Translations under genes and position numbers: made by a program
DNA from: Prostheceraeus crozeri
Lineage: Eukaryota > Platyhelminthes > Polycladida > Euryleptidae
Direction of reading: 5' to 3'
Assembly: GCA_907163375.1 (NCBI GenBank)
Contig: CAJQUW010000906.1
Span: 186,001 to 250,000 of the forward strand
Length of the DNA: 64,000 nt
Part shown: one piece after another, positions 10,546 to 23,000 of the stretch
How the letters are laid out: each line of letters begins with the position of its first letter
How positions within the stretch are numbered: position 1 is the first letter of the stretch
The notes under the pieces: model-generated
Told to the model about the DNA's origin: nothing
Database searches by the model: none
What the model saw: the letters and a program-made list of their open reading frames with translations, nothing else

Positions 10546-13500
10546 TGTACAGTAGGCACGGATCCTTTCTTCTATATGGCCGAGTTGTTATTTATCGCAC
10601 TCTCATTCCTTTTTGTGCTGAGTGCTTAGCAAGAATGCAGATTGTACCGACCTAAGTTTGAACCAATGTCTCCCTGACACAGAGAGAACACTCTACCACA
10701 AGGCCACAGCCCTGGCGAAAAAGATGCTCCAATTCTGCTCACTGCTGTAGTCTTGTATCCGTTGTATGTTTGCTGAACAGAGGTCAAAGTATGGAAACTG
10801 CTGAATTTGCAAATCATTATTTTCCAAAATGAAGATATGTGAGCATGACAATTAATCACGTGTAAGGAGAACTAGTTTTTCCTGAGCTGTTTTGACAAAT
10901 TGTGAACGGAAATCGATGCACTGGGTGAATAATAGTGACACCGTTAATGCACAGCAAAATCGTGTCGTTTAATTGCCTGAAAATGTCATGCTCTCGGTCT
11001 TTCATAAAATATGCTTGTATTTGGTATCTTCAGAACTTGCGACGTTGGAAGTAAGGACATATAAGTTTTATTAAAATCAGCTCAACATTATTCAACTTCA
11101 TTTGACATAGCAAATCTGCAGTAAGAAGAGTCGCCTCTAATTCAGCAGAACCTGGAAGACGATGATTTAGTGACAATGGAAAGATCATTCATCGCAAAGC
11201 ATCTCAGTTTCATATTTCAACAAAAAAGTTTTTGAATTAGTTTTCATTGATTATAAAATCATCAACCGTTGTCGGGAAACACTGATATCAAAATTGACTG
11301 ATAATTATAAAATGTATATTTTCAACGGTACATGTTAGGTGCTAGCCTAACATGCCAACATGCACAGTTGAAAACGTGCTGTCAGGATGTCCATGTTAGG
11401 CATCCATGTATTCACTGTGCTTTCTTATCATTGTAATAAGGCAATAAATATCAGGCAAATATATTTCATATTTTGCGAGGCCTTTCCCCGATTCTCTTCG
11501 TAGCACTTCGGGAGACTTGCATAAAGAAAATATAATACAATTTATGTGAAAATCGGACTTCAAAGAATAAATAACACTTTTGAAAGCGGGAGACACTTTT
11601 CTTTTCAATTATATCACATCAGGGTTAGCCAAATTATCTAATTTATAATACATTATGTATAAGAGAAATGAATAAAAGGACAGGGTTAAAGTCAGTGCCA
11701 CTGCTGGTGTAAAAGTTAGTCGAAGAGTTTTGGCGACAGGCTTCTCAAGTTATGACATCATGATGTCTGATATTTGTTACGAAAACGATAGTAGCCAACA
11801 AATGTTTTAGCAAGGCAATACATAACCACGAAGTATCAATATGAAAATGACGAAATCAACATATTATTCACGCCTCTGACGGTTGGAAACAGCGATGTAA
11901 AAGCGCTTGGATAATTCCTCATTGTTTAAAGTGCGGTTGCTTTTAATGCTGCTTTCACTAGATTATTGATGAAAATGATGAATGAGGCTCCTGTAATCTA
12001 CATGCAAGTGCTTTGTGCTGTATTTTTAATCATCATATGAGCGCTTGCATACTCTCCTGTAACACAGTTAATATGCAATCTAATGATCCACTGGAAATCA
12101 GAAGGTATTTATGATGTCATCACCTGTGAGTATGTGTAAATCTTGTTTTGTTAACGTTTTGTTTTATGATCTGTTTTTCTAATTTGTTGCACAAGAGCGT
12201 CATCAGTCAGCAGGGATTGGAAATAATTGTCTAGAGGATTGGAAATGAATTGCAACATTTCAATCATTTGATTTTAATTGGTAGCTAAGCTCGTTCACTG
12301 CGTGTGTGGTCACTGCTCGTCAATATGAAATCCTTACCGCGAGCGACATGCAATTATTGAAAAGCTGTGTCATATGCGCAATGATATCTACATGAGATCA
12401 TTCGTGCGGCGATTCAAATTCTAATCTAACTGCTCTGTACTGTTAATTGCGAGGTATTTCTTCTACAGTTAGGTGCAGCGTGCATTGCCTCATTATATTG
12501 GTTTTTGTGAGTCAAGATTCAATTAAATAGTATTGATTTTTGACTTTCGAATGATTCCCAATATTATTGTAACAATTTTAATCATTTTATTCACCTATAC
12601 GAAAAGTGAACCCAACACGCGAGATGTAAAATCAAGGTCACAATCAAATTAGATAGTTACAGCCTTACTTGTTGAAATTCAACAGGTGAACATACAAGTA
12701 TGTCTTCTTTCAAAAATATCAAACATTCGACGCATATTCTTTCCTTTGATATAATTTACCAAGTCCCGGTTTCAATCCATCCGCTCAAAAGAAATTAGTC
12801 GAATGCGGTTTCCGTTTCCACCCACTCAGGAATTGATAAGTACACATGCAGAAGTAGTAGAGCTGGTTTACATTCGACCTGACATCATCATTGTCTCCCA
12901 CGAAGTTTTACTACTTGTGGTCATATTTTTCACAAGATAAGTTTTAAGATCACTCATTCTTATTAATCAGATTTGAATTCTATTTGAAATTGGATGGCAA
13001 TGAAATTCGATGATAATATTCCGTCAAAGCGCACCGCGTGTGACAATTCAATTGACGATCTATGCCTGCTATCACACACAATTATTCAACATATCTATGA
13101 CGACAATGTATCGCATATCAGCATACTAAAATGACGAGCAATTCCCGCAATTTCCCTCTAGACTCCAATTCAAATTCACCTTGGCGGAGCGAGCGGGTTT
13201 AGCAATAAACTGTAAATTATCCCAGCCAAAGTTCTGATGATGGGATTGACCATGAAAATAGTGAAAGTGCTGCAAAACGTAGCTATGCTTCATTTACTTT
13301 GTCCCTTCTATAAATCAAACCACTAACCTTGCATTGATAATGTGTATTGTCTTGTAGGCTTATTGCGTTATCCTTACATTCATATATTGCCAGCATTAAG
13401 AGTCTATAGAAAGATGATTTTAGGCAATTTTCCCTAAACTGACCAATTTCCAAGAATATTTTCACTTAACCTTAAACAAAAATGCTTAACTTTGTGATAG

Positions 13501-14135
13501 ATTTATTGAATACAAAAGCATTTGACATTATCTTGGCATTCATGTGATGTAAGTGATATGACAGCAAATATAGACAAATGGTGTGGTAGATTTGGTAGAT
13601 CTTGATCGAATCATAAGGCTGTTATTACTGATAGATGATGTTGTCCCAACATCTGCTGAGAGCTGACAGCTCTCGATTCTTGGATTTTAGTATTAGCCAT
13701 TAGATAAACTTCTAAATGTCCACTTTTTTACGTAAAATTTTTTCCTGATAACAAGTGGTATTTGATTGAAGACTTAATATTTTTAAAATAAGGAAAAAAT
13801 GAAGCACAAGTGTATCGGTTGCGAGCATGTGACTTGATTGCAATACATTTTCTATTCAATGATTCATGTTTGGAAAGATTATTTCAATTACGTGCCAATA
13901 AATTTCTAGTCAATTGTTGCTTTCCAGTCCTTGTTAGTCTGCCAGAATGTATTGATTTCAAATACATACATATTTTCTTGAAATCAGTGTTCTATTTTCA
14001 TGCTCATGTACTAAGAGGTTTTGTTCTTCTCCATCGAAAGTTGGTAGGACTGATCTGCGCCTCATCCTTTGTCACTGCCACAAAAAGTTTGAAGCCCTCT
14101 CTGTAAAGTATACATTCACAGTAGTCTAATGGCAA
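10546..14135. other. Gene-poor stretch
   Basis: 3.6 kb of AT-rich sequence without a recognisable gene. One small palindrome is present: CATGTTAGG at 11331-11339 facing CCTAACATG at 11346-11354, with another copy of the arm at 11391. Short frames look like chance. Confidence 0.55.
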
Positions 14136-14910
14136 TTAGGGATCGTCCATAATCCACGCGAACCAAAAATGGGATTTTTTGACCCAATCCCCCTAATGGA
14201 CAATAGCCCACATTCCCTTCCCCATCCCCCGTGGACAGTGGACAATTGCTGATATTCATTGCGGATATTTACTCAACTTTGCTCATCTGCATTTGCGGGC
14301 TTACAGTGTGGATGCTGTGCTAAATTACATTCTTCGTGATTATTCGATAATCCGGCATTGGGCTGTCCTTTGATCTCTATTCATGAATATAGGCCGGTTG
14401 TTTGTAGCATAAGACAAGTATCTTCTAAGCTAAATGCACAGGACACAACAAAAAGGTAAGCTTATTTTGACACAATGGGTAAGTATCTTATTAATTTTGT
14501 CCATGAATTTAAGTAGGCATATATCTATGGTTTCACTCATCCATCGAACCACAGACAGCTCCAACCTATCAGTCATAGACAACTGGAGGCACTCTCTCCA
14601 GATGTAGCCTACTTGAATCAACAAAGCTATTAATAAAACACGGTCTACTAGACAACACATACAAATTCTCAGGTGTCTACTTTGCGGTATTCAAACATAT
14701 CAAACCAGAAATTGATCAAGATTGAAAACTCATCGTTGCAAAAGGATAAAAAGTGCGAGTATGTATATATGGTTCATATAATTTGAACATTTTCCCCCTC
14801 AAGTGTATACGTGGATTCGTGCCGCCCCCTCCTTCACATGGACATACAGCGGACAGTATGACATAGCCCCACCCCCTCTGCTGTCCACGCGGATAATGGA
14901 GGATCCCTAA
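14136..14910. mobile_element. Non-autonomous DNA transposon with TTAGGGATC ends
   Basis: The ends form an imperfect inverted repeat: TTAGGGATCGTCCATAATCC at the left and the reverse complement of a closely related end at 14890-14910 (CGCGGATAATGGAGGATCCC). Inside both ends are C-rich boxes with GTGGACA/GCTGTCCACG. There is no transposase frame within, so this is a MITE-like or deleted copy. The superfamily is uncertain; the flanking TTA/TAA trinucleotides would suit a PIF/Harbinger-like element, but no clear target duplication is visible. Confidence 0.55.
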
Positions 14911-15269
14911 ACATGCCGATGAAGTAAAATATTGTTTTGCATGTTCACAGCCGGATTTCCTCAACGATAATTCGCCCTCTTGAGATATCGGATAAGTCAG
15001 ATCACTTTCAGAATTAGTCTCGAGAACGATGAACATGTCGTCAAATATAACTTCATTGCAAACATGATTAAATGCAATATACGAAAATAAATCAGCACGA
15101 GTCGGTGGTCAAAATTATACCATTGTAATGATTTTACAAATTATTATGCTGGCTTTGGGCTACGGACATCCTACAGATGTTACCGTAAGGCGTAATAGTT
15201 TGATTTGACGGTTAATGGTGCGACTGCCGTGGGGTATAAGGCCATTGTGAGTGTAAGGAGAATTCTTTC

Positions 15270-15355
15270 ACTGAGGAAGTGCTGATTGGTTCAGCTTGTA
15301 GAGCTGTGGATTCTTCAGCCAGATGTCGGGGTTCAAATCTGCCAAGAGGCACAGT
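15270..15355 (+). repeat. tRNA-derived SINE-like sequence
   Basis: An A-box-like TTGGTTCAGCTTGTAGAGC and a B-box-like GGGGTTCAAATCTG are spaced as in a tRNA. GTGCT at the start can pair with AGGCAC at the end. The anticodon arm does not fold cleanly, so I read it as a SINE head or tRNA relic. A related B-box segment occurs near 36645-36675. Confidence 0.45.
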
Positions 15356-15692
15356 TATTTTCTTGTATGATGACGTGAAGAAAAAAATATTTAGTCATCT
15401 GCATGCTTTTAATATATGACGACGTTCGTCTTGAAAGAGCAATTATTAAATTCAATTGTATCTCAGCGAATGTAGCATGAAGTATCATAGAAGGTAAATC
15501 ACTCATTCATTGAATGAAGAATTCGCTGAGCGCGATTAATCGTGTTACAAATGATTTTCACTGATTTATTATCTTACTGACAGAATGGCAGCATCGAAGC
15601 ACTAAATCCTGATTGGATGATGAAGCACTGAAAGTTGACAAATCTATGGCAGACATGCTTAAAAGCTTTAGAAGTCATGCGGTCGAAGAATA

Positions 15693-16997
15693 GGGGAGGC
15701 TGGGGTGACTTGGCAGTCTTTTCTTCAAATGCCCATCCCGGCCAAACGACTAAATATTACAGAATTCCTTTAGTGCGGGTTGACGGAGAGGAGTATTAGG
15801 AACATTTTGCTTCAGACAGTTTTGCCGTAAATTATTGTCTTGTCCTCGAAAAATTCAATTACAAAAAAGTTCTAAAACTGCCAAGTCACCCCACTATTGG
15901 GGTGACTTGGCAGTAGGGTTGGGGTGAGCTGGCAGTATCATAAAACATTAACAAACTTTTGGTATTATACTGATCTAGGCTTGCATTATCATTGCTGCTA
16001 CAAACACCGCCAAATTAGTTGCAAAATACAATCTTGGTAATTCATATAAATTGCGATAATTCATGTTGAAACGAATAAACAAATAAGGGTTGGTTTGACG
16101 TACCTAGATGTTTCTGAGTCATTTTCCAATGCATAGGCTAGGTGTTAAGATGTGAACTTGTATTAAAAGGTGAGTCACTAACACATCACTACCATCAGTT
16201 GTGATATGTTGCAGACTACAAGAGTCAATCAACTACTAAGGACACAAAAAAAATGATGCTGCCATGTCACCCCAACCTAAGTAGGCCTACGGTTAAATCA
16301 TCAGCTCCGGCTAGAATGCTTTACACTATCAGGGGTAATGTATTCTGACCGAATTATAATGTCTTCAACATAGATTTATCTGAAATCTATCACAAGGCGC
16401 GGTGGCTCATCGAATTACGTATTTTCAAAAGTTACATTTTTACATTTTAAGTAGGCCAATAGGCCTGATTTTTTGCTCTGAAAAAGTAGAAGTCCGAAGC
16501 AATCTTTCTCTACAGTATTATCATTTCAGAGCTACTTTAAAAAGTAATAGGGATTTCGATTTGTGAATCATATTATTTGCAATACCAATACTGCCATGTC
16601 ACCCCAACATGATACTGCCAAGTCACCCCAACCCCAGTAAGGTAAGAAAATCAGCTCAATTACAATGTTAATGTGATCTGAATGTTTTTATACTGTAGGA
16701 GTTCACGCACGATGACCTCAGTAAAATATCTTTAATAATGGTTTATGTCAAATCTATCACAAGACGAGAGTATCCCAAAAGTTGCGTATTTCCGAAAGTT
16801 ACGATTTTTGCAAGCAAAATAGTTATTTGCTCCTAAAAAAAGTACAAGTACAAATAATCCGCAGGTATCTTGCTCCAGCATCTTTATTTTAGAGCTACTT
16901 CAAAATGTATATTTCGGATTTTTGATTTATGAAGCCTATTAAGTGCAAGACCCCCACTGCCATGTCACCCCAACTGCCAAGTCACACCAGCTTCCCC
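15693..16997. mobile_element. Non-autonomous Tigger/pogo-type element, TA-flanked
   Basis: A 1,305-bp element is flanked by TA on both sides (15691-15692 and 16998-16999). The 25-bp terminal inverted repeats differ at two positions; each contains TGACTTGGCAGT. The end motif recurs many times inside in both orientations (GCCAAGTCACCCC or GCCATGTCACCCC near 15877, 15899, 15921, 16262, 16592, 16615 and 16957). No transposase frame remains. Ends and TA duplication resemble the pogo-type elements at 33326 and 60159. Everything right of 15893 is repeated in the second duplication unit. Confidence 0.75.
15876..15911. repeat. Perfect 16-bp-arm hairpin at a duplication breakpoint
   Basis: CTGCCAAGTCACCCCA faces TGGGGTGACTTGGCAG across the 4-base loop CTAT. 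The left breakpoint of the 4,183-bp tandem duplication falls at the edge of this loop. Confidence 0.9.
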
Positions 16998-17499
16998 TAC
17001 CTTTACTTCCCTGAAGCTGGCTGTGACGGCCGAAGTATTGGGCAGCATTGTTTTAAAGAATAAACGAATAATAATACGCATGGCGATTTTGTCTTCCATT
17101 TATTTTATGACTGCACTGTTTGCTATGCTGCCATTTTACGTCATAGATATATCTTGTGTCCATAGTGTATGCATATCAATGGACAGTGGATCAGCGTAAG
17201 GCAGTAACAGCCACAAGCAGTATGTGATCTATGATAGTGAGCGTTGGCGAAAGCAATAACTTGCTAAATCCTGCTGGAACTATTATAAATGATAAATAAG
17301 GGTATTGTGAATAATTGAAGTGGACAAAAACTCCCTCGGCTGTGAAGATGAAATACATTTATTCACGGTGCAATTTTATCTTTATCGTTGAATGTCTCTA
17401 CTCTCTATGTAATGTAAACACACCTAAAAGGAAGCTGCGCACTATTGTGCTTTGGTTTTTTTGATGTAAGGCGTGTAGATGAGAACTGTCACTGTGCAT

Positions 17500-17965
17500 G
17501 CGTTTGAGTTGAAAGCAACATTGGATGACAGACATGCCATCTGAACGTCCTCAGGATGAGCGCGTTGTAAATACATGTATGCCATCGTATTTTACTCGAA
17601 TCTAGTCGACGGCCACAGGTTACATGATTTTGCAATTTAGGAGGGCTCTACTCCTGGACGGGTTACTTTGTAAAGATTCACAACTATTATTGTGTCTTCT
17701 CTTTGAAATAGACTTACAATAAACCGCTTTGCGACAAGTTATTGTGCACATTAATAGCTCTATAGACACGAGTATGTGTATTCTAGTTCTAATAGTTAAT
17801 AATCAACAGTTACAACTATTTCATCTATTACAGCTCCAGCTAGTGTTATTGAGATCCAGCAACATTGACCCAGATCGGTGTTCCAACTTTGTAGATGACA
17901 TTTCTAAGAAATATCTGTTCACAATTTTAGTCTTCTAAAAGCGGAAAGTCGGATTTCTATGAGCA
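17500..17965 (+). repeat. LTR-like dispersed repeat, copy 1
   Basis: ACTTACAATAAACCGCTTTG near 17711 and a segment ending AAGTCGGATTTCTATG near 17945-17960 reappear, diverged, near 47085 and 47240-47260. An AATAAA followed by a GC-richer tract resembles the R-U5 part of an LTR. A second copy of this one lies 4,183 bp downstream as part of the duplication. Boundaries are uncertain. Confidence 0.35.
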
Positions 17966-18524
17966 TCTTCATTGCCACCTAGAGTATGTTCGTTGGTGGT
18001 GAACCAATATTTGCCAATACGAGTATGCTCGTAGTAGACAAAAATGACTCCTAGTGGCAAATTTCCTTGAGTTACTTGAAACGAATTATAAGAGTCTTCC
18101 TAGCATGTTTATATCATGTAAGGTTTTACGCCAGTCTGGTTACTGATATCTGGAGATCATCGGCAGACTCTTCGATAATTAGCATAATGATGGCAGGAAA
18201 TCACTGCGAATAATCAAAATGCATGTGCAATATATCGATGCTTTTCACCTGTTGCATGAAATCGTGAAGAAATACATTAAGTGCGATTTCATTATGTTAT
18301 AGAAAGTAGTTATTTCTACGCGTGATGATGAGTGTACAGTAAGTAGCATGTTGCGTATTCGGAGTGAAATATATTTTCATTTTGCGTTAGTTTATAAGCC
18401 TATCTCATAAGAGACGTCTCATTTCTGATTTACGAGTTAAGTAGAGTAGCTCATGTTCTAGAAAATGACATGTTGCTTCGTATATTATTGATAACTCCAT
18501 AACTTCATGGTCCTTGAAGCTGGT

Positions 18525-19136
18525 ACTTAAGGGCTACCTCCCTTCTTCACGTTTCAATTTAGTCCAAAATCCGCATGAATGCATCAATCGTCACAAAACT
18601 TCAGGTACACGTGGTTTAATATATTTTCTCCCCATAAAACAAAATTTATGCAAATCGGACGACTGCTGTCTGAATTAGAGATGATAGCGTGAAATGTAGC
18701 GATGGCTGCAGCTTCATTTGACCTCGTCTGCTCGACAAATTACTGTTACTCGTATGTGAAGTGTTCTCTCAGCGTCTTCGTCTCCTCCACAGCTATTTAA
18801 AATCTTCCCATTACCACTAACCTACCACACCTTTTTTTAGGTTAACTATATCAGTGCAAGTGATGTGCCCTGGACATGATCACCGCACCTTTTTTCGCGA
18901 AATTACTTTGTTGACCTAGTGCTATCTGCTCAGACGATGTCAGATCAGGCTATTGAAATCGCTGTACTTCATATTATCGTCTCTAATTCAAGATACTTAA
19001 GTCCAATTTGCACAAATTTAGGTATGCAAGTAAAAAGTATCCTCATCTGCATGCGCCTGAGGTTTTGTGACGATTGAATTATTTTAACGGAGTTGCGACA
19101 AATTTGAAAACAGGGGGAGAGAGATGGCCTATAAGT
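18525..19136. mobile_element. Fold-back (long inverted repeat) element, copy 1
   Basis: About 612 bp whose two halves are diverged inverted copies. TACTTAAGGGC at the left faces the complement of GCCTATAAGTA at the right. CAATCGTCACAAAACTTCAG (18586-18605) faces GGTTTTGTGACGATTG (19061-19076), and TTAGAGATGATAGCGTGAAA faces TATTATCGTCTCTAA. Arms are near 250 bp with a short AT-rich centre. No coding capacity. Confidence 0.75.
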
Positions 19137-19377
19137 ACATAGAAGCTGCCAGATTCAACAATATAGCCCCCGCCTGATGAATTACGTGTTTTTACAACAA
19201 ACAGTTTCCACTTGCATGTACAGGGTCATTTTAAAGAAACCGAAGTTTTCATAAGAATGTGAGATGGTTAAAAAACAAGCTGTGAATGTAGTACCTTACA
19301 TTTTTGGGAACCTAAGATTATCGGATTTGCTAAAAATATATGTGTAACAGCAGAAAAGAAACGAGATTTTACATGAA

Positions 19378-20076
19378 TCAATTATATTTTGGGTTAATGT
19401 GGTTACCTTTCTTTTCGATACAGTATTGAAACCGCATAGGGACTGATTCACAAGTTGCTTGAAGCATCTTGATCGAAATGTCATTCATAGCCGCCCGTAT
19501 CCGTTCTTTGAGTTCCTCCAAAGAACGCGGAGAAGGAGTGTACACATTGGCTTTCAAATAGCCCCACAGCCAAAAGTCACACGGATTTAAGTCAGGGCTT
19601 CTTGGAGGCCATTCCGTGGGAAATCCCTTGGAGATGACTCTCTCCTGAAAGATTGATCTCAGAGTCAGCTTACTAGCGTTTGATGTGTGAGGTGGTGCAC
19701 CATCCTGTTGCATCCATGTCTTCTTCAACATTCTTCTCTGAGTCAAATTAGGTTTCACATGATCGGTGATCACTTGCTGGTATCGTGCGGAGTTCACAGT
19801 TACTGTTCTGCCGTCATCATCTTCAAAGAAGAATGGAGGAAGCAAGACATTGTGAGTAAATCCAGCCCAAACAGTTAATTTCGGAGAATGAGGTGACTGT
19901 TCTTGGATTTCATATGGATTGTTGGTTGACCATATTCGTGTGTTCCACGAGTTAACTGCCCCGGAGAGATGAAAATGAGCTTCATCAGTCCATAAGATGT
20001 TGTTAAGAAATTGGACATTTTCAGAAAACTGCTGTAGCATTAATGAGCAAAAGTTCAATCTCTTTGTACAGTCCAA
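19378..20076 (-). pseudogene. DD41D mariner transposase, truncated duplicate
   Basis: Same coding sequence as the copy at 23561-24647, but cut at 20076 by the duplication junction, so it lacks the N-terminal DNA-binding domain and has no ATG start. The remaining 232 codons are open and hold all three catalytic Asp residues: WTDEAHFHLSG, QQDGAPPHTS and SPDLNPCDFWLWG. I count 41 residues between the second and third Asp. It cannot give a working transposase because the helix-turn-helix half is absent. Confidence 0.85.
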
Positions 20077-23000
20077 CTATTGGGGTGACTTGGCAGTAGG
20101 GTTGGGGTGAGCTGGCAGTATCATAAAACATTAACAAACTTTTGGTATTATACTGATCTAGGCTTGCATTATCATTGCTGCTACAAACACCGCCAAATTA
20201 GTTGCAAAATACAATCTTGGTAATTCATATAAATTGCGATAATTCATGTTGAAACGAATAAACAAATAAGGGTTGGTTTGACGTACCTAGATGTTTCTGA
20301 GTCATTTTCCAATGCATAGGCTAGGTGTTAAGATGTGAACTTGTATTAAAAGGTGAGTCACTAACACATCACTACCATCAGTTGTGATATGTTGCAGACT
20401 ACAAGAGTCAATCAACTACTAAGGACACAAAAAAAATGATGCTGCCATGTCACCCCAACCTAAGTAGGCCTACGGTTAAATCATCAGCTCCGGCTAGAAT
20501 GCTTTACACTATCAGGGGTAATGTATTCTGACCGAATTATAATGTCTTCAACATAGATTTATCTGAAATCTATCACAAGGCGCGGTGGCTCATCGAATTA
20601 CGTATTTTCAAAAGTTACATTTTTACATTTTAAGTAGGCCAATAGGCCTGATTTTTTGCTCTGAAAAAGTAGAAGTCCGAAGCAATCTTTCTCTACAGTA
20701 TTATCATTTCAGAGCTACTTTAAAAAGTAATAGGGATTTCGATTTGTGAATCATATTATTTGCAATACCAATACTGCCATGTCACCCCAACATGATACTG
20801 CCAAGTCACCCCAACCCCAGTAAGGTAAGAAAATCAGCTCAATTACAATGTTAATGTGATCTGAATGTTTTTATACTGTAGGAGTTCACGCACGATGACC
20901 TCAGTAAAATATCTTTAATAATGGTTTATGTCAAATCTATCACAAGACGAGAGTATCCCAAAAGTTGCGTATTTCCGAAAGTTACGATTTTTGCAAGCAA
21001 AATAGTTATTTGCTCCTAAAAAAAGTACAAGTACAAATAATCCGCAGGTATCTTGCTCCAGCATCTTTATTTTAGAGCTACTTCAAAATGTATATTTCGG
21101 ATTTTTGATTTATGAAGCCTATTAAGTGCAAGACCCCCACTGCCATGTCACCCCAACTGCCAAGTCACACCAGCTTCCCCTACCTTTACTTCCCTGAAGC
21201 TGGCTGTGACGGCCGAAGTATTGGGCAGCATTGTTTTAAAGAATAAACGAATAATAATACGCATGGCGATTTTGTCTTCCATTTATTTTATGACTGCACT
21301 GTTTGCTATGCTGCCATTTTACGTCATAGATATATCTTGTGTCCATAGTGTATGCATATCAATGGACAGTGGATCAGCGTAAGGCAGTAACAGCCACAAG
21401 CAGTATGTGATCTATGATAGTGAGCGTTGGCGAAAGCAATAACTTGCTAAATCCTGCTGGAACTATTATAAATGATAAATAAGGGTATTGTGAATAATTG
21501 AAGTGGACAAAAACTCCCTCGGCTGTGAAGATGAAATACATTTATTCACGGTGCAATTTTATCTTTATCGTTGAATGTCTCTACTCTCTATGTAATGTAA
21601 ACACACCTAAAAGGAAGCTGCGCACTATTGTGCTTTGGTTTTTTTGATGTAAGGCGTGTAGATGAGAACTGTCACTGTGCATGCGTTTGAGTTGAAAGCA
21701 ACATTGGATGACAGACATGCCATCTGAACGTCCTCAGGATGAGCGCGTTGTAAATACATGTATGCCATCGTATTTTACTCGAATCTAGTCGACGGCCACA
21801 GGTTACATGATTTTGCAATTTAGGAGGGCTCTACTCCTGGACGGGTTACTTTGTAAAGATTCACAACTATTATTGTGTCTTCTCTTTGAAATAGACTTAC
21901 AATAAACCGCTTTACGACAAGTTATTGTGCACATTAATAGCTCTATAGACACGAGTATGTGTATTCTAGTTCTAATAGTTAATAATCAACAGTTACAACT
22001 ATTTCATCTATTACAGCTCCAGCTAGTGTTATTGAGATCCAGCAACATTGACCCAGATCGGTGTTCCAACTTTGTAGATGACATTTCTAAGAAATATCTG
22101 TTCACAATTTTAGTCTTCTAAAAGCGGAAAGTCGGATTTCTATGAGCATCTTCATTGCCACCTAGAGTATGTTCGTTGGTGGTGAACCAATATTTGCCAA
22201 TACGAGTATGCTCGTAGTAGACAAAAATGACTCCTAGTGGCAAATTTCCTTGAGTTACTTGAAACGAATTATAAGAGTCTTCCTAGCATGTTTATATCAT
22301 GTAAGGTTTTACGCCAGTCTGGTTACTGATATCTGGAGATCATCGGCAGACTCTTCGATAATTAGCATAATGATGGCAGGAAATCACTGCGAATAATCAA
22401 AATGCATGTGCAATATATCGATGCTTTTCACCTGTTGCATGAAATCGTGAAGAAATACATTAAGTGCGATTTCATTATGTTATAGAAAGTAGTTATTTCT
22501 ACGCGTGATGATGAGTGTACAGTAAGTAGCATGTTGCGTATTCGGAGTGAAATATATTTTCATTTTGCGTTAGTTTATAAGCCTATCTCATAAGAGACGT
22601 CTCATTTCTGATTTACGAGTTAAGTAGAGTAGCTCATGTTCTAGAAAATGACATGTTGCTTCGTATATTATTGATAACTCCATAACTTCATGGTCCTTGA
22701 CGCTGGTACTTAAGGGCTACCTCCCTTCTTCACGTTTCAATTTAGTCCAAAATCCGCATGAATGCATCAATCGTCACAAAACTTCAGGTACACGTGGTTT
22801 AATATATTTTCTCCCCATAAAACAAAATTTATGCAAATCGGACGACTGCTGTCTGAATTAGAGATGATAGCGTGAAATGTAGCGATGGCTGCAGCTTCAT
22901 TTGACCTCGTCTGCTCGACAAATTACTGTTACTCGTATGTGAAGTGTTCTCTCAGCGTCTTCGTCTCCTCCACAGCTATTTAAAATCTTCCCATTACCAC

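Larger units (their letters stand above)
15894..20076. repeat. 4,183-bp tandem duplication, unit 1
   Basis: This unit and 20077-24259 are head-to-tail copies with a constant offset of 4,183. Reading them side by side I found two substitutions (17731 G versus 21914 A; 18518 A versus 22701 C). The unit contains the right 1.1 kb of the Tigger-type element, an LTR-like segment, a fold-back element and the C-terminal two thirds of a DD41D transposase, cut at its left-unit boundary. Confidence 0.95.
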
